64,000 nucleotides of DNA from Chara braunii. Taxonomy: Eukaryota > Streptophyta > Charophyceae > Charales > Characeae. The position numbers were made by a program, and so were the translations under genes. Each line of letters starts with the position of its first letter. Positions within the stretch are counted from its first letter, which is position 1. The stretch lies in contig BFEA01000112.1 in assembly GCA_003427395.1 (NCBI GenBank), forward strand, positions 2,853,647-2,917,646. Reading direction: 5' to 3'. The notes under the pieces are model-generated. The model saw nothing but the letters and a program-made list of their open reading frames with translations, made no database searches and was not told the DNA's origin. This document shows positions 31,871 to 45,243 of the stretch, piece by piece.

Positions 31871-33394
31871 CCAGATGAGAAGTTATCTTCTCGTAATGGA
31901 ATTCAAAAAATATACACTGGACAATCCGCGGGCCGCTTCAACACCTTCTCAACCACTTCGATAATACGATACGAATCATAATAAAGCAATGATGGACGAT
32001 TTCCAAAGCAATACACCGCTGTGCTGCGAGTCCGCGTCACATTCAATCTGCTTCAAATCCCCTTCTTGCAACCGACGTCGTCGAGCCCTGGGACTGAGAC
32101 CTGCCTATGCACTCCCTGAGTAAGCGTCTTCCACGCCACAGGATACAAACGGCGGCCGTTCGGCGTGCAAACGGCGGGCAACGGGCACCGCGGCACTCTG
32201 TTGAAGGGGAAGGATATACAAAAAATATATATAAGACGGGGTGAAATCACCTATTCAGCTCAAAGGCTCATTAACTGACTGGTCAGGAGATATAAATGGC
32301 ACCACCCCCTGGCAAGGTACACCCCGCCACCCCCCCCCAACTCGTCCCATCGACCGCGAGGACACGAAGATGAATATGCACCCCTCCTTTTCCGTCTTTT
32401 CCACCCCTCCTTTTTCCTTCTTTTCCACCACCCCTCCTTTCTCCTTCTTTTCCACCCCTCACCTCCTTTCTACCCACTCTCCGTTAATCACCGCCAACGG
32501 GCACCGCGGGCATAGATTTTCTTTCCTCCTCTCACCGCCCCCAATAACTACTTATAGTAATCCTTATACTCTTCTCCTTCTCCTTCTTCTCCTTCCCCCG
32601 TCGTCTTCTTCTCCTTCCCCGTCGTCTTGTTTTCCTTTCCCTTCCTGATGTTTCTCACAAAGCGCCTATGTCCCGCTCCTCGATCGCCGAGAGACCCTCC
32701 GAGAGAAGAGAAACCGCAATACCGACCTCACCCCCCCCTCTCTTCAACAATTTCAAATCAAGAAATCCAGAAAGGATCAACACACACAACCGTGCCTTGA
32801 GACCTTAGATGCAATCTCCGCCGTCCAATCCCTCCTGCATTCACAGAGTTCCACGAGCGAATCGGATTAACAGTCAGGAAAGGAACACGAACATACTGTA
32901 TAAGATGGATGCCCACAAAGAGGGGGGGCGGTAGCCAAAAAGAATCAAAAAGCACACGTGTGAACGTCTCATATAATCACAAAGAAATAAAATCTCGATG
33001 AAAACAAAAAAAAAGATTGAAAATTATTATTAATGATATTTAATGACAAAATGACTTACATGCGCTCCATATTTAGTGGCAAGTTGGCAACAACGGCCTT
33101 AACCATAACCATGCGTTTATTACAGCCCAAACACAGAACGAATAACAAAGTAATAACTCCACTTACACCCCCCACAGGGCATCAATCACACACAACCCCC
33201 AAGAGCCTCTGCACATAGCAGTTTAATGACTTGGAAACGATAAAGCATGATCAAAGCGCACCACGCACAAGCAAACCAGTAGTTCTTCATTCTTAAAATT
33301 TTCCCCCTCAAGGTGATCCTCATCCATCTTCTCCTTGGAACTAAAAGGCGTGCGCCCACGTAGCAATGACTCCTAATTAGTGAGAACTCTCCAG

Positions 33395-33504
33395 CTACCG
33401 TCTTAACCTGAATAAAACGCCCGGCAATCATCGCCGCATCTGGGCTGAAAATTGTGCCAAGTACAGCTATAATGACCCGGCGTTCTATTCGGGAGAAAAC
33501 GGTG
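33395..33504. mobile_element. CTACCGTCTT MITE, subfamily I
   Basis: CTACCGTCTTAACCTGAATA and its decayed inverse GAGAAAACGGTG. The centre has CATCTGGGCTGAAAATTGTG. Confidence 0.8.
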
Positions 33505-33988
33505 CAAGTGCTGTAGTAAATACAAAACCCAATCCGACGACGTAATGCCAGGTAAAACATATCTATACACATACATTCAGTAATAGTAATGATACTATGG
33601 ATGATGATCGTAATAACGACAAGAATGATTAAGAAGATGTTAAAGCTGATGAAGATGATGAAGAGACATGGACACTATAACAACTGTGTAAGCGGTATGG
33701 ATCCATTCATTATCACTACCATTGACTGATTGGGCGGGCAAGGACGACTGCCGCGCAGTATCGACACATACACACTCATCACTGGTCTCTCTCCCGCCCG
33801 CGTCTCGTCGATCTTTTAATCCCGTTCCTCCAGAGAACGACACCTTAGTCAAATCAATGACCGATGGTCATTAATAATAACAACTCGAGGGACAAACTTG
33901 ATTGTTTTACTCATTAATCATTGGTTAATAATACCTCAACCAAATAGCAATCGCAATGACCGGTGGTAACTAATCAACAAAGCGACCA

Positions 33989-34099
33989 CTACCGTCTCCC
34001 CCCGAACACAACGCACCCTAAAAATGAAGGCATACAAGCTATATTTCCGGCCAGATACAGCCAAAACAAGGGTGCGTTGTGTTCGGGGGAAGAAGGTAG
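33989..34099. mobile_element. CTACCGTCTCC MITE, subfamily II; rightmost copy
   Basis: A 111-bp copy, CTACCGTCTCCCCCCGAACA to GGGGGAAGAAGGTAG. I saw no further copy to the right of it. Confidence 0.85.
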
Positions 34100-35273
34100 C
34101 AAAGCCTAACCAGCGTCAAGAAAGATCGCCAACCTGCTGTCCGGGTTGTCCTCCCCCCTCCACCTGCCTCGAGCCTTGGCATGTGCTCTGTGCCTACTCT
34201 GTGCCTGCACAGCACACGCAAGAGCTCCTTGCAATCACGAGTATATTCAAATATACATATACATATGTATACATACGCACGGAGAAGCCAAAATGTGTGG
34301 GAAGGCAAAATGTGTGCAGCGAGGCAAGAGCTGCTGACACATTACCGCCACGCCATAGGGCCTCCTCCACTACTCTAGCCTCGACAGGCACCAAAGACGG
34401 AAGTCAGAGCGGTGCATCTTTCCATGTTCTAGCGGAAAATTCACTCTCGTTTTCCACATGTCGAGACTAGTGGAGCCAGGCCCATAAATAAATAAATAAA
34501 CAACCACACAAGCACGAACCCAAAACGACAAGAGGCGCTCTTTGCCGCTTTTTTCCCCCTGGGAAGCTCTTTCCCTGTCCCCTATCGGATCAATTTACCA
34601 CGCAGCACTTGGCGCCACTTGTCGAGTCCCTCCGCAGCTTTCACTGGGACAGGCCAATTGCAGCGGGCGGTTTTTCATTCCCAAGGCGCGTCTGGACCAC
34701 GCGCGCTTTTACGCGCCTTGTAGAAACGTAGGGCCCTTGCCTAACTACTCTCTAAAACCTTTTTTTTTTGGCGGGTGTATTTTCACGTAGAATGTCTAAA
34801 GATGCGCTCGCCCTTGCCTTCGTCTTTTTCCGATTTGGCGAGTGGTGGAACGAGGCCGGATATCACACCAAAGAGCTATGGTCCCACTTTTTTTTTGGTC
34901 TGGCCATTGATCTTCGTAATCTGTGGTCCGAAATGAAGGATCCGGGTGACTGAGACCTCGCCCCTGGTGAGCGGTAAATTTGCCCTCGGTGTTCGCTTGA
35001 CTCTGAGGCCATCAGACTGGCAGGACATCTGGTTCAGCTCTGGACGTGCTTACCAATTACTGTCACGAGCCCGTAGTTTGTTTGTTGATGTGGTTGGGGA
35101 AGGGTAAGGTAGTGATTATGCTGTGTGTATGTTTTGTCATGTTCATTATACACAACTCGAAGAGTTTGTGTGTGCTGGGTCCCGGCTGGTGCATTATTTA
35201 CGATGATCCTGGGATGCTCGACCTAGTTTCCAGCACGTGCCACTCCCCACCAATGTATGTGAGAGAGTGACTC

Positions 35274-35284
35274 TGTGTGTGTGT

Positions 35285-35353
<69 letters not shown>
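35274..35353. repeat. (GT)n(GA)n microsatellite
   Basis: A GT run with two breaks, then GA. Confidence 0.95.
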
Positions 35354-35976
35354 CGAGAGAGCCCTGCAGCATGCAGCATGTCAGTGGCGGGGAGCACGAG
35401 GGCAAGTGATGATTTCCACACAAAAAGTAAAAAGGTAATGTTCTATCGGAATACAAGAGTTTTCTGTTTTCAAAATTTGAATAGAAAGGGTACACGTTGT
35501 ATTCAAATAGAACGTGCACGTTTTCTATTCAAAGTGTTTTTCATTGGAGAAAAGTTAACGCATCATTTCGATTTCAAAATGTTCAAAACTCAAGGACTGC
35601 TGCCTCTTCCGCCTCACACGCCGTTTTATTTTGAAATGTCCAACTCAAGGACTGCAGCTTCCTCAGCCTCCTACGGGCAGCGCTATCCGTCCTCCTCATG
35701 CCCTGCCCCTTGGTAAGCCCTCCCTTAAAATTGCCCACCCTCCCGAACGACTACCGACATTGAAAGTTGAATTGACGATGAAGGTCTGAATTGTATAAAA
35801 CGCAACCTTGACGGGTTGCGAATTGACTTACCATGAAGGAGGTGAGGGGTGAAAAAGAAGGAACAGGAGGGGAGGAAGGAGGGAACGAAGCAGGTTATCA
35901 CAGCATATTCATCCTCGTGTCCTCGCGGTTGAGGGAACGAGTAGCTTGTACATTCATGCGGTTGGAGGAAGCGTTT

Positions 35977-36166
35977 CCCAACCATTTTTTCGGAGTCGAC
36001 TCTCAGTAAGTATTGGCGTGTCATTTTGTTGGATATCGATCGAGGCAAAACGAACATGCGGAGTCGTATCATGCATGCAATCGCAACTCTCAAAAAGTAC
36101 TTGGTGTCATTTCGCTAGATATCCATCTAGGAAAATGCACGTCTCGACTCTGGAAAAATGGTTGGG
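35977..36166. mobile_element. Inverted-repeat element with internal direct repeat
   Basis: CCCAACCATTTTTTCGGAGT at 35977 is mirrored at 36144-36166 with two mismatches over 23 bp. Inside, a ~40-bp segment (TGTCATTT.G.T.GATATC) is repeated directly at about 36017 and 36105. Confidence 0.6.
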
Positions 36167-38629
36167 CAACATCCAGATGACCGCTAGCCCAACAGAATAA
36201 TGAAAACAGGGGCCAACTGCCTTTCGTACACGCTTCGAAAGTTTTTCAATGCATAGTCTCACATACTAATCTCAGCTTACACGCACATTCCCCAACGTGT
36301 TTCGATTGGTTGCGCTCCAATCATCCTTAGGGGGTTTTCTACATGACCCTGCCTTGCGGCCCGCCAATAGCCCTCCCATCCTATTGAGCACAGCGGGCCG
36401 ATGCGGCCTTCCCCTCTTACATATTATACACCAAGTTGTAAACCTCGCCAACACGGTAAACCACATCCCCAACGGACATTTTTCCGCAGAGTTTTTCCAA
36501 CATTCACTTCTCTCTAATTAGCTTCTCTTTCCTGACTTTAATTTCTCATTGGACCGGTTCGTGCAGCGTGGATCGTAGTTTTCACTTCCTATTACGTGGC
36601 TCGGTCGTCCAGGCAGTTACATGTGCGTGGCCCGTGACCTATACACTTTCAAATTCGCGAAATTTTGAGTTGTGTTTTCCTGCTAATTTTGGATCCACAC
36701 GGGTACAGTTCGGGAGTACCGTGACTGAGTTGCTTAACTGGCAGAGGGGCTACCGTGGCATGTCAACTAATCTAATGCCACGTATACAAAAGAATAAAAT
36801 TCGATGGCCTATACTATAATTTTTACGTCGGTAGTCCGATAGCCCTTCCTATTTATAAAATTACAAACTTACAATATTTCGTAAATTCGGTCTTTATTCA
36901 AAAACGCATCCGCTACTACTTACTAGTAATAATTTACGTGGTCAGAATTCGGTTTTTATTTTCCACGGGAATAACTGCATACCGCAAAAAAACTACCTCG
37001 CAGTACGATAAGAATAACTATTCCCTAAGTCTGGTCGCTACTCAAAACTGCACATGCCATAAGATTTCGGTCCGCGCACTGTTTTTTCACTACACCAGGT
37101 TCTCAAGCAGCCTCAATCACGGTTCCTTGCGAACGTTCGTGCCCTTAGCAAAGAATGTTAAGGTATTGAAAAAATGTCTCAGGTATTATACCCCGCTTAT
37201 TTTTATTTTAAATTTGGTAAAGTATTTCGATGTGATCCTGAGGCAAAAATTGTTCAATTTATTTTTTTGCATGACATAGTTTTTTTTTGGATCTTTTTTT
37301 TTTTTTTTTTTTTTTAGGATCTTCCTTTGGCCTTACAAGATCGGGCCGTCCGGGAAAATAGGGTAACCCAGGCGGCCCTGCTGGTAACCTAGTTCAAATA
37401 ACCGTTTAAATAGCGAGTTCGATACAATATTTTAAAAAAAATAAAAATTAAAAATATATTAAATATTAAATGTATGAAAAAATAATTACGTAAAAATTAC
37501 AATATGATATATTTTGAAGCAGTTTTGATCATTACGTTATATCCAACATTTATAAAAAAATATTCAAATTGCTGCACTTTTTATCTGAAATTTCATAAAA
37601 ATTGGTCAATTGCAAAATACATGTAGGTGTTGCATTGATATAAAAGGGGGAAGATAAAACATATAGTTAAAACAAAGTTTGACCATGAATGATAATTTTT
37701 TTTTTTTTTCCTGATATTTTTTCCTGAAAGATCACGACCTAATCTACAGACCCTCAAATTTCCAAACATTTTGGTGGATTTTTCTGAGCACAAAAAATCG
37801 AGAAAGTTGCCGCATGCAAAATAGCGGGATTGGACCCGTCGGCCTCTCCGTACAACCCGGCGCCTCCGTACGGTCACCACCCCTCCGTACAACCAGACCC
37901 TAACTCACAGACACTAGGGGTTTTCCGTGGCGGGGGGACCGGTGGTTTAATATATTAAAAACAAAACGCTTCATCCAGTGTAACGGGTATTCAGGCTGGG
38001 CTAAATGTCCGAACCTTAACGCTCGAACGTACGAGACCCCTTGGGGATACGCTCGGCCGTTACGCAGAACCCCCCTCCCCCCCAAAAAAAACAAAAGAAT
38101 AATTCATAAAAATATAAAAAAACGATATGTTATGAAAATATATATATATATATATTTACCTGAGCATAAAATTTAAATTCCTTACCAAATATGACATAAA
38201 AATAAAATACAGAAAACAAAACTAATAAAAATATAAATAAAATTAGTGAATGCACGAACACGTTTTTGACACCGCCATCTTTGGCGATTTTTCATTTGTT
38301 TTAGGCACATCTAAATACCATCAAAATTTACAGATGCGTATTTTATATAATATAAAACTCATTAAAAAAAAAAAAAAAAAAAAAGATTTTTTAGGCCCCG
38401 TAATGAATTAAAAAAAAAATAAAAAGTGGAAAAAAAATAAAAATAGTGAATGGGCGAGCACGTTTTGTCACCGCCATCTTTGGAGATTTTTATTTTTCTT
38501 TGGCTTAGCAAAATAACTTTAAACTTTATACGCATGCACCTCACATCATTGAAAACTCAAAAAAGTAATTCAAAAAAAAATCATTTACTTATTTGTCCCG
38601 CAATAATTTTTGGCGGAGACCGAATGCCC

Positions 38630-38667
38630 GTACGTATGGAGGTCGGCACGAAGACCTCCATACGTAC
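38630..38667. repeat. 15-bp perfect hairpin, 8-base loop
   Basis: GTACGTATGGAGGTC (38630-38644) and its exact inverse (38653-38667). Confidence 0.9.
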
Positions 38668-41044
38668 AGGTTGTTGACCCTCACTGCACTATAATAGACT
38701 AATATGAATAAATAGTAGTATTAATGTATAATTATTTTGAGAAACAAACAAAAATAAAGCTTTATGAGTTTTCTTAAACTTAAAATAATTAAGGTTAATA
38801 AGGCGAACAATGTGATTATTCTAACATAAATCTTTACAAATAATTATGAAAACAACTAGTTTGACAATTTTTTTCATAATGGGTAGTTTACCTAAGACAA
38901 ATGTTATATTTTAGGTGTGTACACAGTAATATTAACGGTAAACTTAACTGAAAGGTCTGGATATCTAATAATGAATGCGTTAGCATCGAGAAAGTCGTAA
39001 AATTTAGGATCTGTTTTTGATTTTTTACAACAGTTTAATTATATGAATGATCGCATGCTCGCATATTTCATTACCACCACAAATACTCATAATATTTTAT
39101 TCGAATAAGTATATAGATACATTTTCGTATTGTGCAATAAGTTTCAAATAAATAACATACTTCATTAAATGAAGATTGAACATCAACTGTCTCCCTATAA
39201 TGAATTTGACAGATTGTTGAAAACCAACAACGACACCACATTGCTCAAAGTTTCTGGTACATAATCATACTTTTTGTGTGAAGATTTATTTAACAAATAC
39301 GACAAAGCAAACACGTATAAAACACCTAATCATTACAAATTTATTTTTGATAATTTTTACAATTGACACAATGGTAATGACTCTGCTCTTTAGTCGGGGG
39401 ATGACTGTAACCAGCAATATCAAGTTGTTTGGCACATCATATATTTTCACTCTACATGACATTGTCTATCAAATTTAAATAAAGAAATAGGAAGAGTGTT
39501 TCTTTTATGTTTTACCATTTTATGTCCACCATAATGAACTGTTTGAGGGAATCAACAGTATCAAGTTGCTCCACACCTAAACATTTTCATGCCACATAAC
39601 ATTCTTTATTAAAATGGAGAAGAAAAAGTAGGAAGAACGTTTTTTTTAATATACCTCATTTGACCTTCCATAATGAATCGCTTTGCCAATTAGTTCGAAT
39701 TTAATTTATAATTATTTAAAAATATAAATTATGCATTTTATGTCTCTTATATACATATTTGTGCCTTGATGTCAATTATATACACATAGTTGTTGTTTTT
39801 TTACCAACACACATATATTATTTTGATGAAACTATATACTTAACAAATAAAATACCTAAAAGTGGATTAAAACTCAATGATGAAAGTAATAATGAAATTA
39901 ATCATGATGATTGAATATGAAGAATAATAACTTATATTGCTTTTTCATATTAGATAATAAAAATTATCAAAGTTATATCATGAAGTTACAAGTTTTAAAA
40001 ATAACCAAACACAATAAAAAAAGTTTTATTTCCTGAAACATCCACCTACACTCACTCTAATAATTGTTTATATTACGTCTTTAGTTATGTTATCACTGAC
40101 TACAGACTATTATAAACGCTTATTGAGTACACCGTTTCGACTGTTAACAACCCATACCATGTCTTACTTGTTAATTCCAACTTAAATTAAACCACAAGCA
40201 GTCAATCTCTACCAAAAGTAATTATGAAGTGTAAAATATTCAACTGTTTTGAAGTTTTATGAAATCATATTCCGACGATTTAAATGATGTTCAACATCTT
40301 AAAATTGGAAGTGAAAATGTTAAATATTATGAATATCCCTCTTATATTTGAATGTATATGAACATTGCAGATTTGAAACTTTGAAGTCATGAAGATAAAA
40401 AAAGTTATGAACATTCCCCTTCCCCCTACCGGTTCAATAAATTTGAATGTTGAGATTACAAAAAGTTTAAAGTGATAAAGATGTTGTAAATTTTGAATAT
40501 CCCCCGCTCTCTCTTTGTTATGTTTTTTTTTACTTAAGGAGGAGGAAATCATAGTTTTTATCATCCTCATCATTTAAAAAATATATATAATTTAAATATA
40601 GATTTAAGAAGGAGTTCATGAAAACTTTAAATTGGTAAAAATGTTGACAAACCTTAACCTCTCCCCTCCCTCCTGTTTTGTTTTGTTTTGTTTTGTGAGG
40701 GAGAAATTCGTAATTGTAGTACTTGTATAAATATTGAATATTACTGTACCCATTAACCACCTCTCAACTTAATAGGTAAGCTTTGACATGTGAGTTACCG
40801 TAAATTTATATTTATTGATGCATGTTCACTGAAAGGTTACTAAAGGTAAAATTTTCAAGGTATTGCTTTATTTATACACTTTGCGATGTTTTATTAGATA
40901 GTAAAAGTTTGATTTAGGGCAGTATAATTATGTTCAACTGAAAAATAACCTCATATTTTATTAGTTCAGTCACCACTTCTGTTTTGACTCCGGTATTAAA
41001 TGCATCAAAATTTTGAATTAAGTCAAACATGTTCGTTGAACAGG

Positions 41045-41095
41045 GAGATAGATAGATACATAGAGATAGATAGATGGAGATAGATAAATAGATAG

Positions 41096-41126
<31 letters not shown>

Positions 41127-41156
41127 GATAGAGAGACGCACACACACACACACACA

Positions 41157-41195
<39 letters not shown>

Positions 41196-41199
41196 ACAT
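41045..41199. repeat. (TAGA)n and (CA)n microsatellites
   Basis: A GATA/TAGA run to ~41135, then a CA run. Confidence 0.95.
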
Positions 41200-43792
41200 T
41201 CTGTCACATGGCATGCATAAGTGGATCTCGTCCGTGTAAGTTTTTGCTATCAACAGAGATCGATACATTCTGCCATGTACGTATATGTATATATGAGAGG
41301 GGGGGGAAAAAAAAAACAACGTTAATTATTTGTTCGAACCTAATCAAATTATAAATTAGTTGATGACTAACGTGAACAATCACTTACCACTACCTCAATT
41401 ACTTGATTAAATCCAATAATTTAGACTGCGATTTGAGAGTGTTTAGTTGATGAGCGACAAATATCATGTTGCACCAAAAATTTAGAACGATTTGAGAGTG
41501 TTTAGTTGATGAGAGAAACAAAGATCATGTTGCAAAAAAAAATGGTGTAGCGTAGGGCATGAGGGTGTTGCTACGCGTGATGACACATCCTGGGATGACT
41601 CTATGCTATGTGGCTGTAGTGCAACAAGGGTGTGGGTTGATGACATACGGATATAATATAAATAAGTTTGATAATGCATCAATTGTGACATGACGACATG
41701 CTAGAGAGTATTATAGTGTTACATGGATACTTCATGAACGCGATCATTGTTAGTGAAAACTAATCAAAACGTTAGAAGGAAGTAAATACATTATAATGAG
41801 CCTTAAAAGGAGAGGTACCATAACCTGTCGTCCTTCCAACGATTGAACGAGAAATCATTATAATTGTAAATGGCGCATCTCTCGACCAATAAGTGCAACG
41901 ATAATAATCATTCGTTCTGCTACAAGGGTGAAAGACAATAAAAGGTATATGGTTGATTTTCAATATAACAATCTTTCAGCCCTGACAGTTAAAAAAAAAA
42001 TTGACTTATTGATATAAGCAATGATGACGATGATGAAGAAGCCATTAACGAATATAAAACAATCTCGGTAATTTTGCGTGTTTAAAATTGAGAGAAAGCA
42101 TGCATGCGTCTGAGAGAGAGAGAGAGAGACCGACGTGTGTGTGTGTGTATGTGAGAGAGTGTTAGTTTCTCTTTTACACACACACAAGCGAATGTAAACG
42201 AATGTGAAGGATCCCTGTCCGGTGTAATCGATCAAGCATTGGTCACACAAGCATGTGTGGACGAACTTGAAGGATCTCAGCCTTCATCCGAGGCCAGTTA
42301 CACTTCTCCGCATGCATCTTCATCTTCATTCTTCATCCCTTCATCTTCTAATCACTACGCTTAATCATTAGAAACATATTTGATGTCTAATACTGAAAAA
42401 TATATGAATGGTTAAAATACATGTTGATACAGTTCATGACAACTCATTTCAAAAACTACGAGTCCTGAGAGTAATTGTCAATTTATCAACTGAATATCAG
42501 TCTGATGAGGTTATTGACCCTTTGGACGTTACCAAAATTGTCGCTAACGAGAGTCACTATTATATGGCGGTTGTTATGAGGGCATCACTCGCACAAAGAC
42601 ATTTTTACCTTTTGTATTAAGAACATAAGGTAAGGGTCATCCCCCACTTGCAAAGGTTTTTGTTTTTGTTTTAAGGATGGGGCAGGTTTCTGACATAATT
42701 AATCGAGATGGAAAATAAAAATCAAACAACTCTTTATCTACAATCCTTTGATTATAGGTTGCCTAAATAAATTAAGTTTATCTGAACCTATATTGGTAAA
42801 AAAAAAACCATGTTATATATGACGAATATTGGACCAACCACACTGTTTTTCAAAACATGAGTTACCAAAGAAACACAATTAAGCAGTTTTAAACTTCCTT
42901 TCTAACCTACTGTTTGTCATTGTTTACACTACCTAGTTTTGTTGCTCTAGTCTCTCATACATACAAAGAACACAGTGATTCAATCGTGAGGTTTTTCATT
43001 TTCTTTTTAATATTCGTATGAATCAAGTTGATATATTTTTGCAAACCATGATTGAACGTCATGAAATGAAAAAAATGCCTCAATTTTCTTTTGCACAAGG
43101 GGTGTGGTGCGACACTTAGTCAGTGCTTGTTATATTAAATTCGCACCATGGATTTTGTCAGAAATGTTTGATGTTTCTCGGGGTTCTCCGTTTGACGGTG
43201 AGTCAAACGGTCGCTCAAAAAATAATAAATAAAATAAACAAAAGGTAAACTAGTATATGAAAACGACTTTGGCAAGACTTAACTTTCGTACGTGTAACAA
43301 AGTTTTAAGAATCCCTACAAATAACCAATAAATACAAGGGTTACTACTTATCTTAGGCTTAGTGTTTGATGTTGCAAACTAGGTGCATCGTTTCTTGTCT
43401 GCCAAAATCTCTCTTTCCCTAAAATAACTTCGGAGCTAAAAATAAAAAAAAAAATTATCATCGTAATCTATCTATTCCACTAAAGCGAAACATAGTGTAG
43501 AATACAAACTATAATTAGTAGTTTAGTATATTTGAGATAAGAAACCTCATGTTTTTTACATAGGTACGTGCCCCTCATCTCAATTTCGTAAAACTCTATG
43601 CAGGTGTAGATAAATGTATGAGATATATTGTCTATCAATACCTACCCAGATATATGTCGCTTAAGTTTTTCAACAGACGTGTGACTCTCTGAGGTTTAGA
43701 TAACTTTTCATTATATGATACGTGCAACTTGTTTTGGTATGGACAAATACCATTTGCTTTCTTATTGAAAGTTTAAGACTTTGTGTACATGT

Positions 43793-44388
43793 GTGGATTC
43801 CATACACTGTCTCATTTTTGTGGATCTTGCAATCACTCTTCTTTTGTGTCGTTATGTCTGGATTTACATGATTGTGATTAAAAATGTGGATTGCACAACC
43901 ATTGTGGCAAGTCAAGTTGCCTAACCTTTCTTTATACTAAAGCAGACCTATCATGACAATAGGTAAACGTCCAAGTATAAAGAAATCGAATGCAAATTGT
44001 CCTAGTTGATGAGATGTTCCGCTTTTGAGATACAAAAAGATTTGTATGACGATAAAATTGAATGTCATGTCCATGTCCATGCTTATATGAGTGGATTCTA
44101 GACACAATCTCATTGTTGTGGATTTTGCAATCACTCTCCTTTTGTGTCGTTATGTCCGAATTTACATGATTGTGATTAATAATATGGATTGTACAACCAT
44201 TGTAGCAAGTCAATTTTCCTAACCTTTCTTTATATTAAAGCAGACTTATCATGACAATAAGTAAAAGTCTAAGTATAAGGAAATTGAATGCAAATTGTCT
44301 TGGTTGATGAGATGTTCCGCTTTTGAGATACAAAAAGATTTGTATGATGATAAAATTGAATGTCATGTCCATGTCCATGCTTATTGTG
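43793..44388. repeat. Two tandem copies of a 298-bp unit
   Basis: GTGGATTC starts at 43793 and 44091, and both units run to CATGTCCATGTCCATGCTTA. Similarity is high, with scattered substitutions. Confidence 0.9.
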
Positions 44389-44899
44389 AATCAGTGAGAA
44401 AAAAGGGAAAGCGCAAAGGTTGGTTATTCCCATATACAAAAGTGTGATTGTGAGAGCGCCCTAGAAAGAGGCATAAAAATGGTAGTTATGAAGATGATAT
44501 TATGTGGCAAAGAAATGTTTAAATTGTTAAAGTCTAACGATAACAAATTAAAATTTTATTGTAAAAATTTACGTGAACGTATAATTGCATATATGAATTT
44601 TAGGGATATATTCCCAAGACACGTGACTCACTCGGTTGTGACTAAGGTCAAAGGGAGACCCTGTGGATTATGACCTTGGAATTTCGAGAATTTAAAAGAA
44701 GGTATTATCTGACCATATTGTAATGTGGAAAGTTGGTGTGTGTTCTTTTATAATATAATTTTCCCTTTGCGTAGTCCCGTAAAGATTGACAACAATTATA
44801 ATGACAATGATAAACATCCATGATGCCAGTCTAGGGAATATTTTATGAGGTCCTATTAGATGGCTAAACTTGACATTGTTGGGACATAACTTCCAGCGT

Positions 44900-45243
44900 T
44901 GGCTGATCATCGACACAACAAGGCAACAGACCCACAACTCACCAAAGTAGGGAGTGGAAGGGTAGACCACCCAGAGGAGCCCAACTCGAGGGAAGGTCAG
45001 TGGGATTGAATTATGTATAAAGTCGGGATCCTTTTTTAGTGCCAAAGTAAGAGAGAGATACTTATCGTTGCACAACGACACAACTTGGCAATATGCCCAC
45101 GACTCATCAAAGTTAGGACCTAAAAGGAAGCTCACGAGGAGGAGCTCAACTTGAGGGAAGGTCAGCGAGATTGAATTAGGTATAAAGTCGGGATCCTTTT
45201 TGGGTCCCAAAGTAGGAGAGAAACACTTATCATTGTACAACAA
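44900..45243. repeat. Two tandem copies of a ~165-bp unit
   Basis: GAGGGAAGGTCAG occurs at 44988 and 45153. The units share AAAGTCGGGATCCTTTTT. A minus-strand frame (45243-44692) stays open across both copies and encodes a ~55-residue repeat with KKDPDFI and LTFP; I do not recognise the product. Confidence 0.8.

Larger units (their letters stand above)
31871..36600. other. Intergenic, no supported gene
   Basis: It contains CT-rich DNA to ~32.75 kb, two MITEs, a GAT-rich run near 33.6 kb, a GT/GA microsatellite and an inverted-repeat element at 35977-36166. A 61-codon plus-strand frame at 34768-34953 matches nothing I recognise. Confidence 0.6.

Noticed and set aside
32241-32648. 135-codon plus-strand frame divergent from the ZNF598 homolog
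   Set aside because: Built from repeated TTCTTTTCCACC-type sequence (FSFFST runs); an AT-rich TATA-like stretch upstream is not enough.
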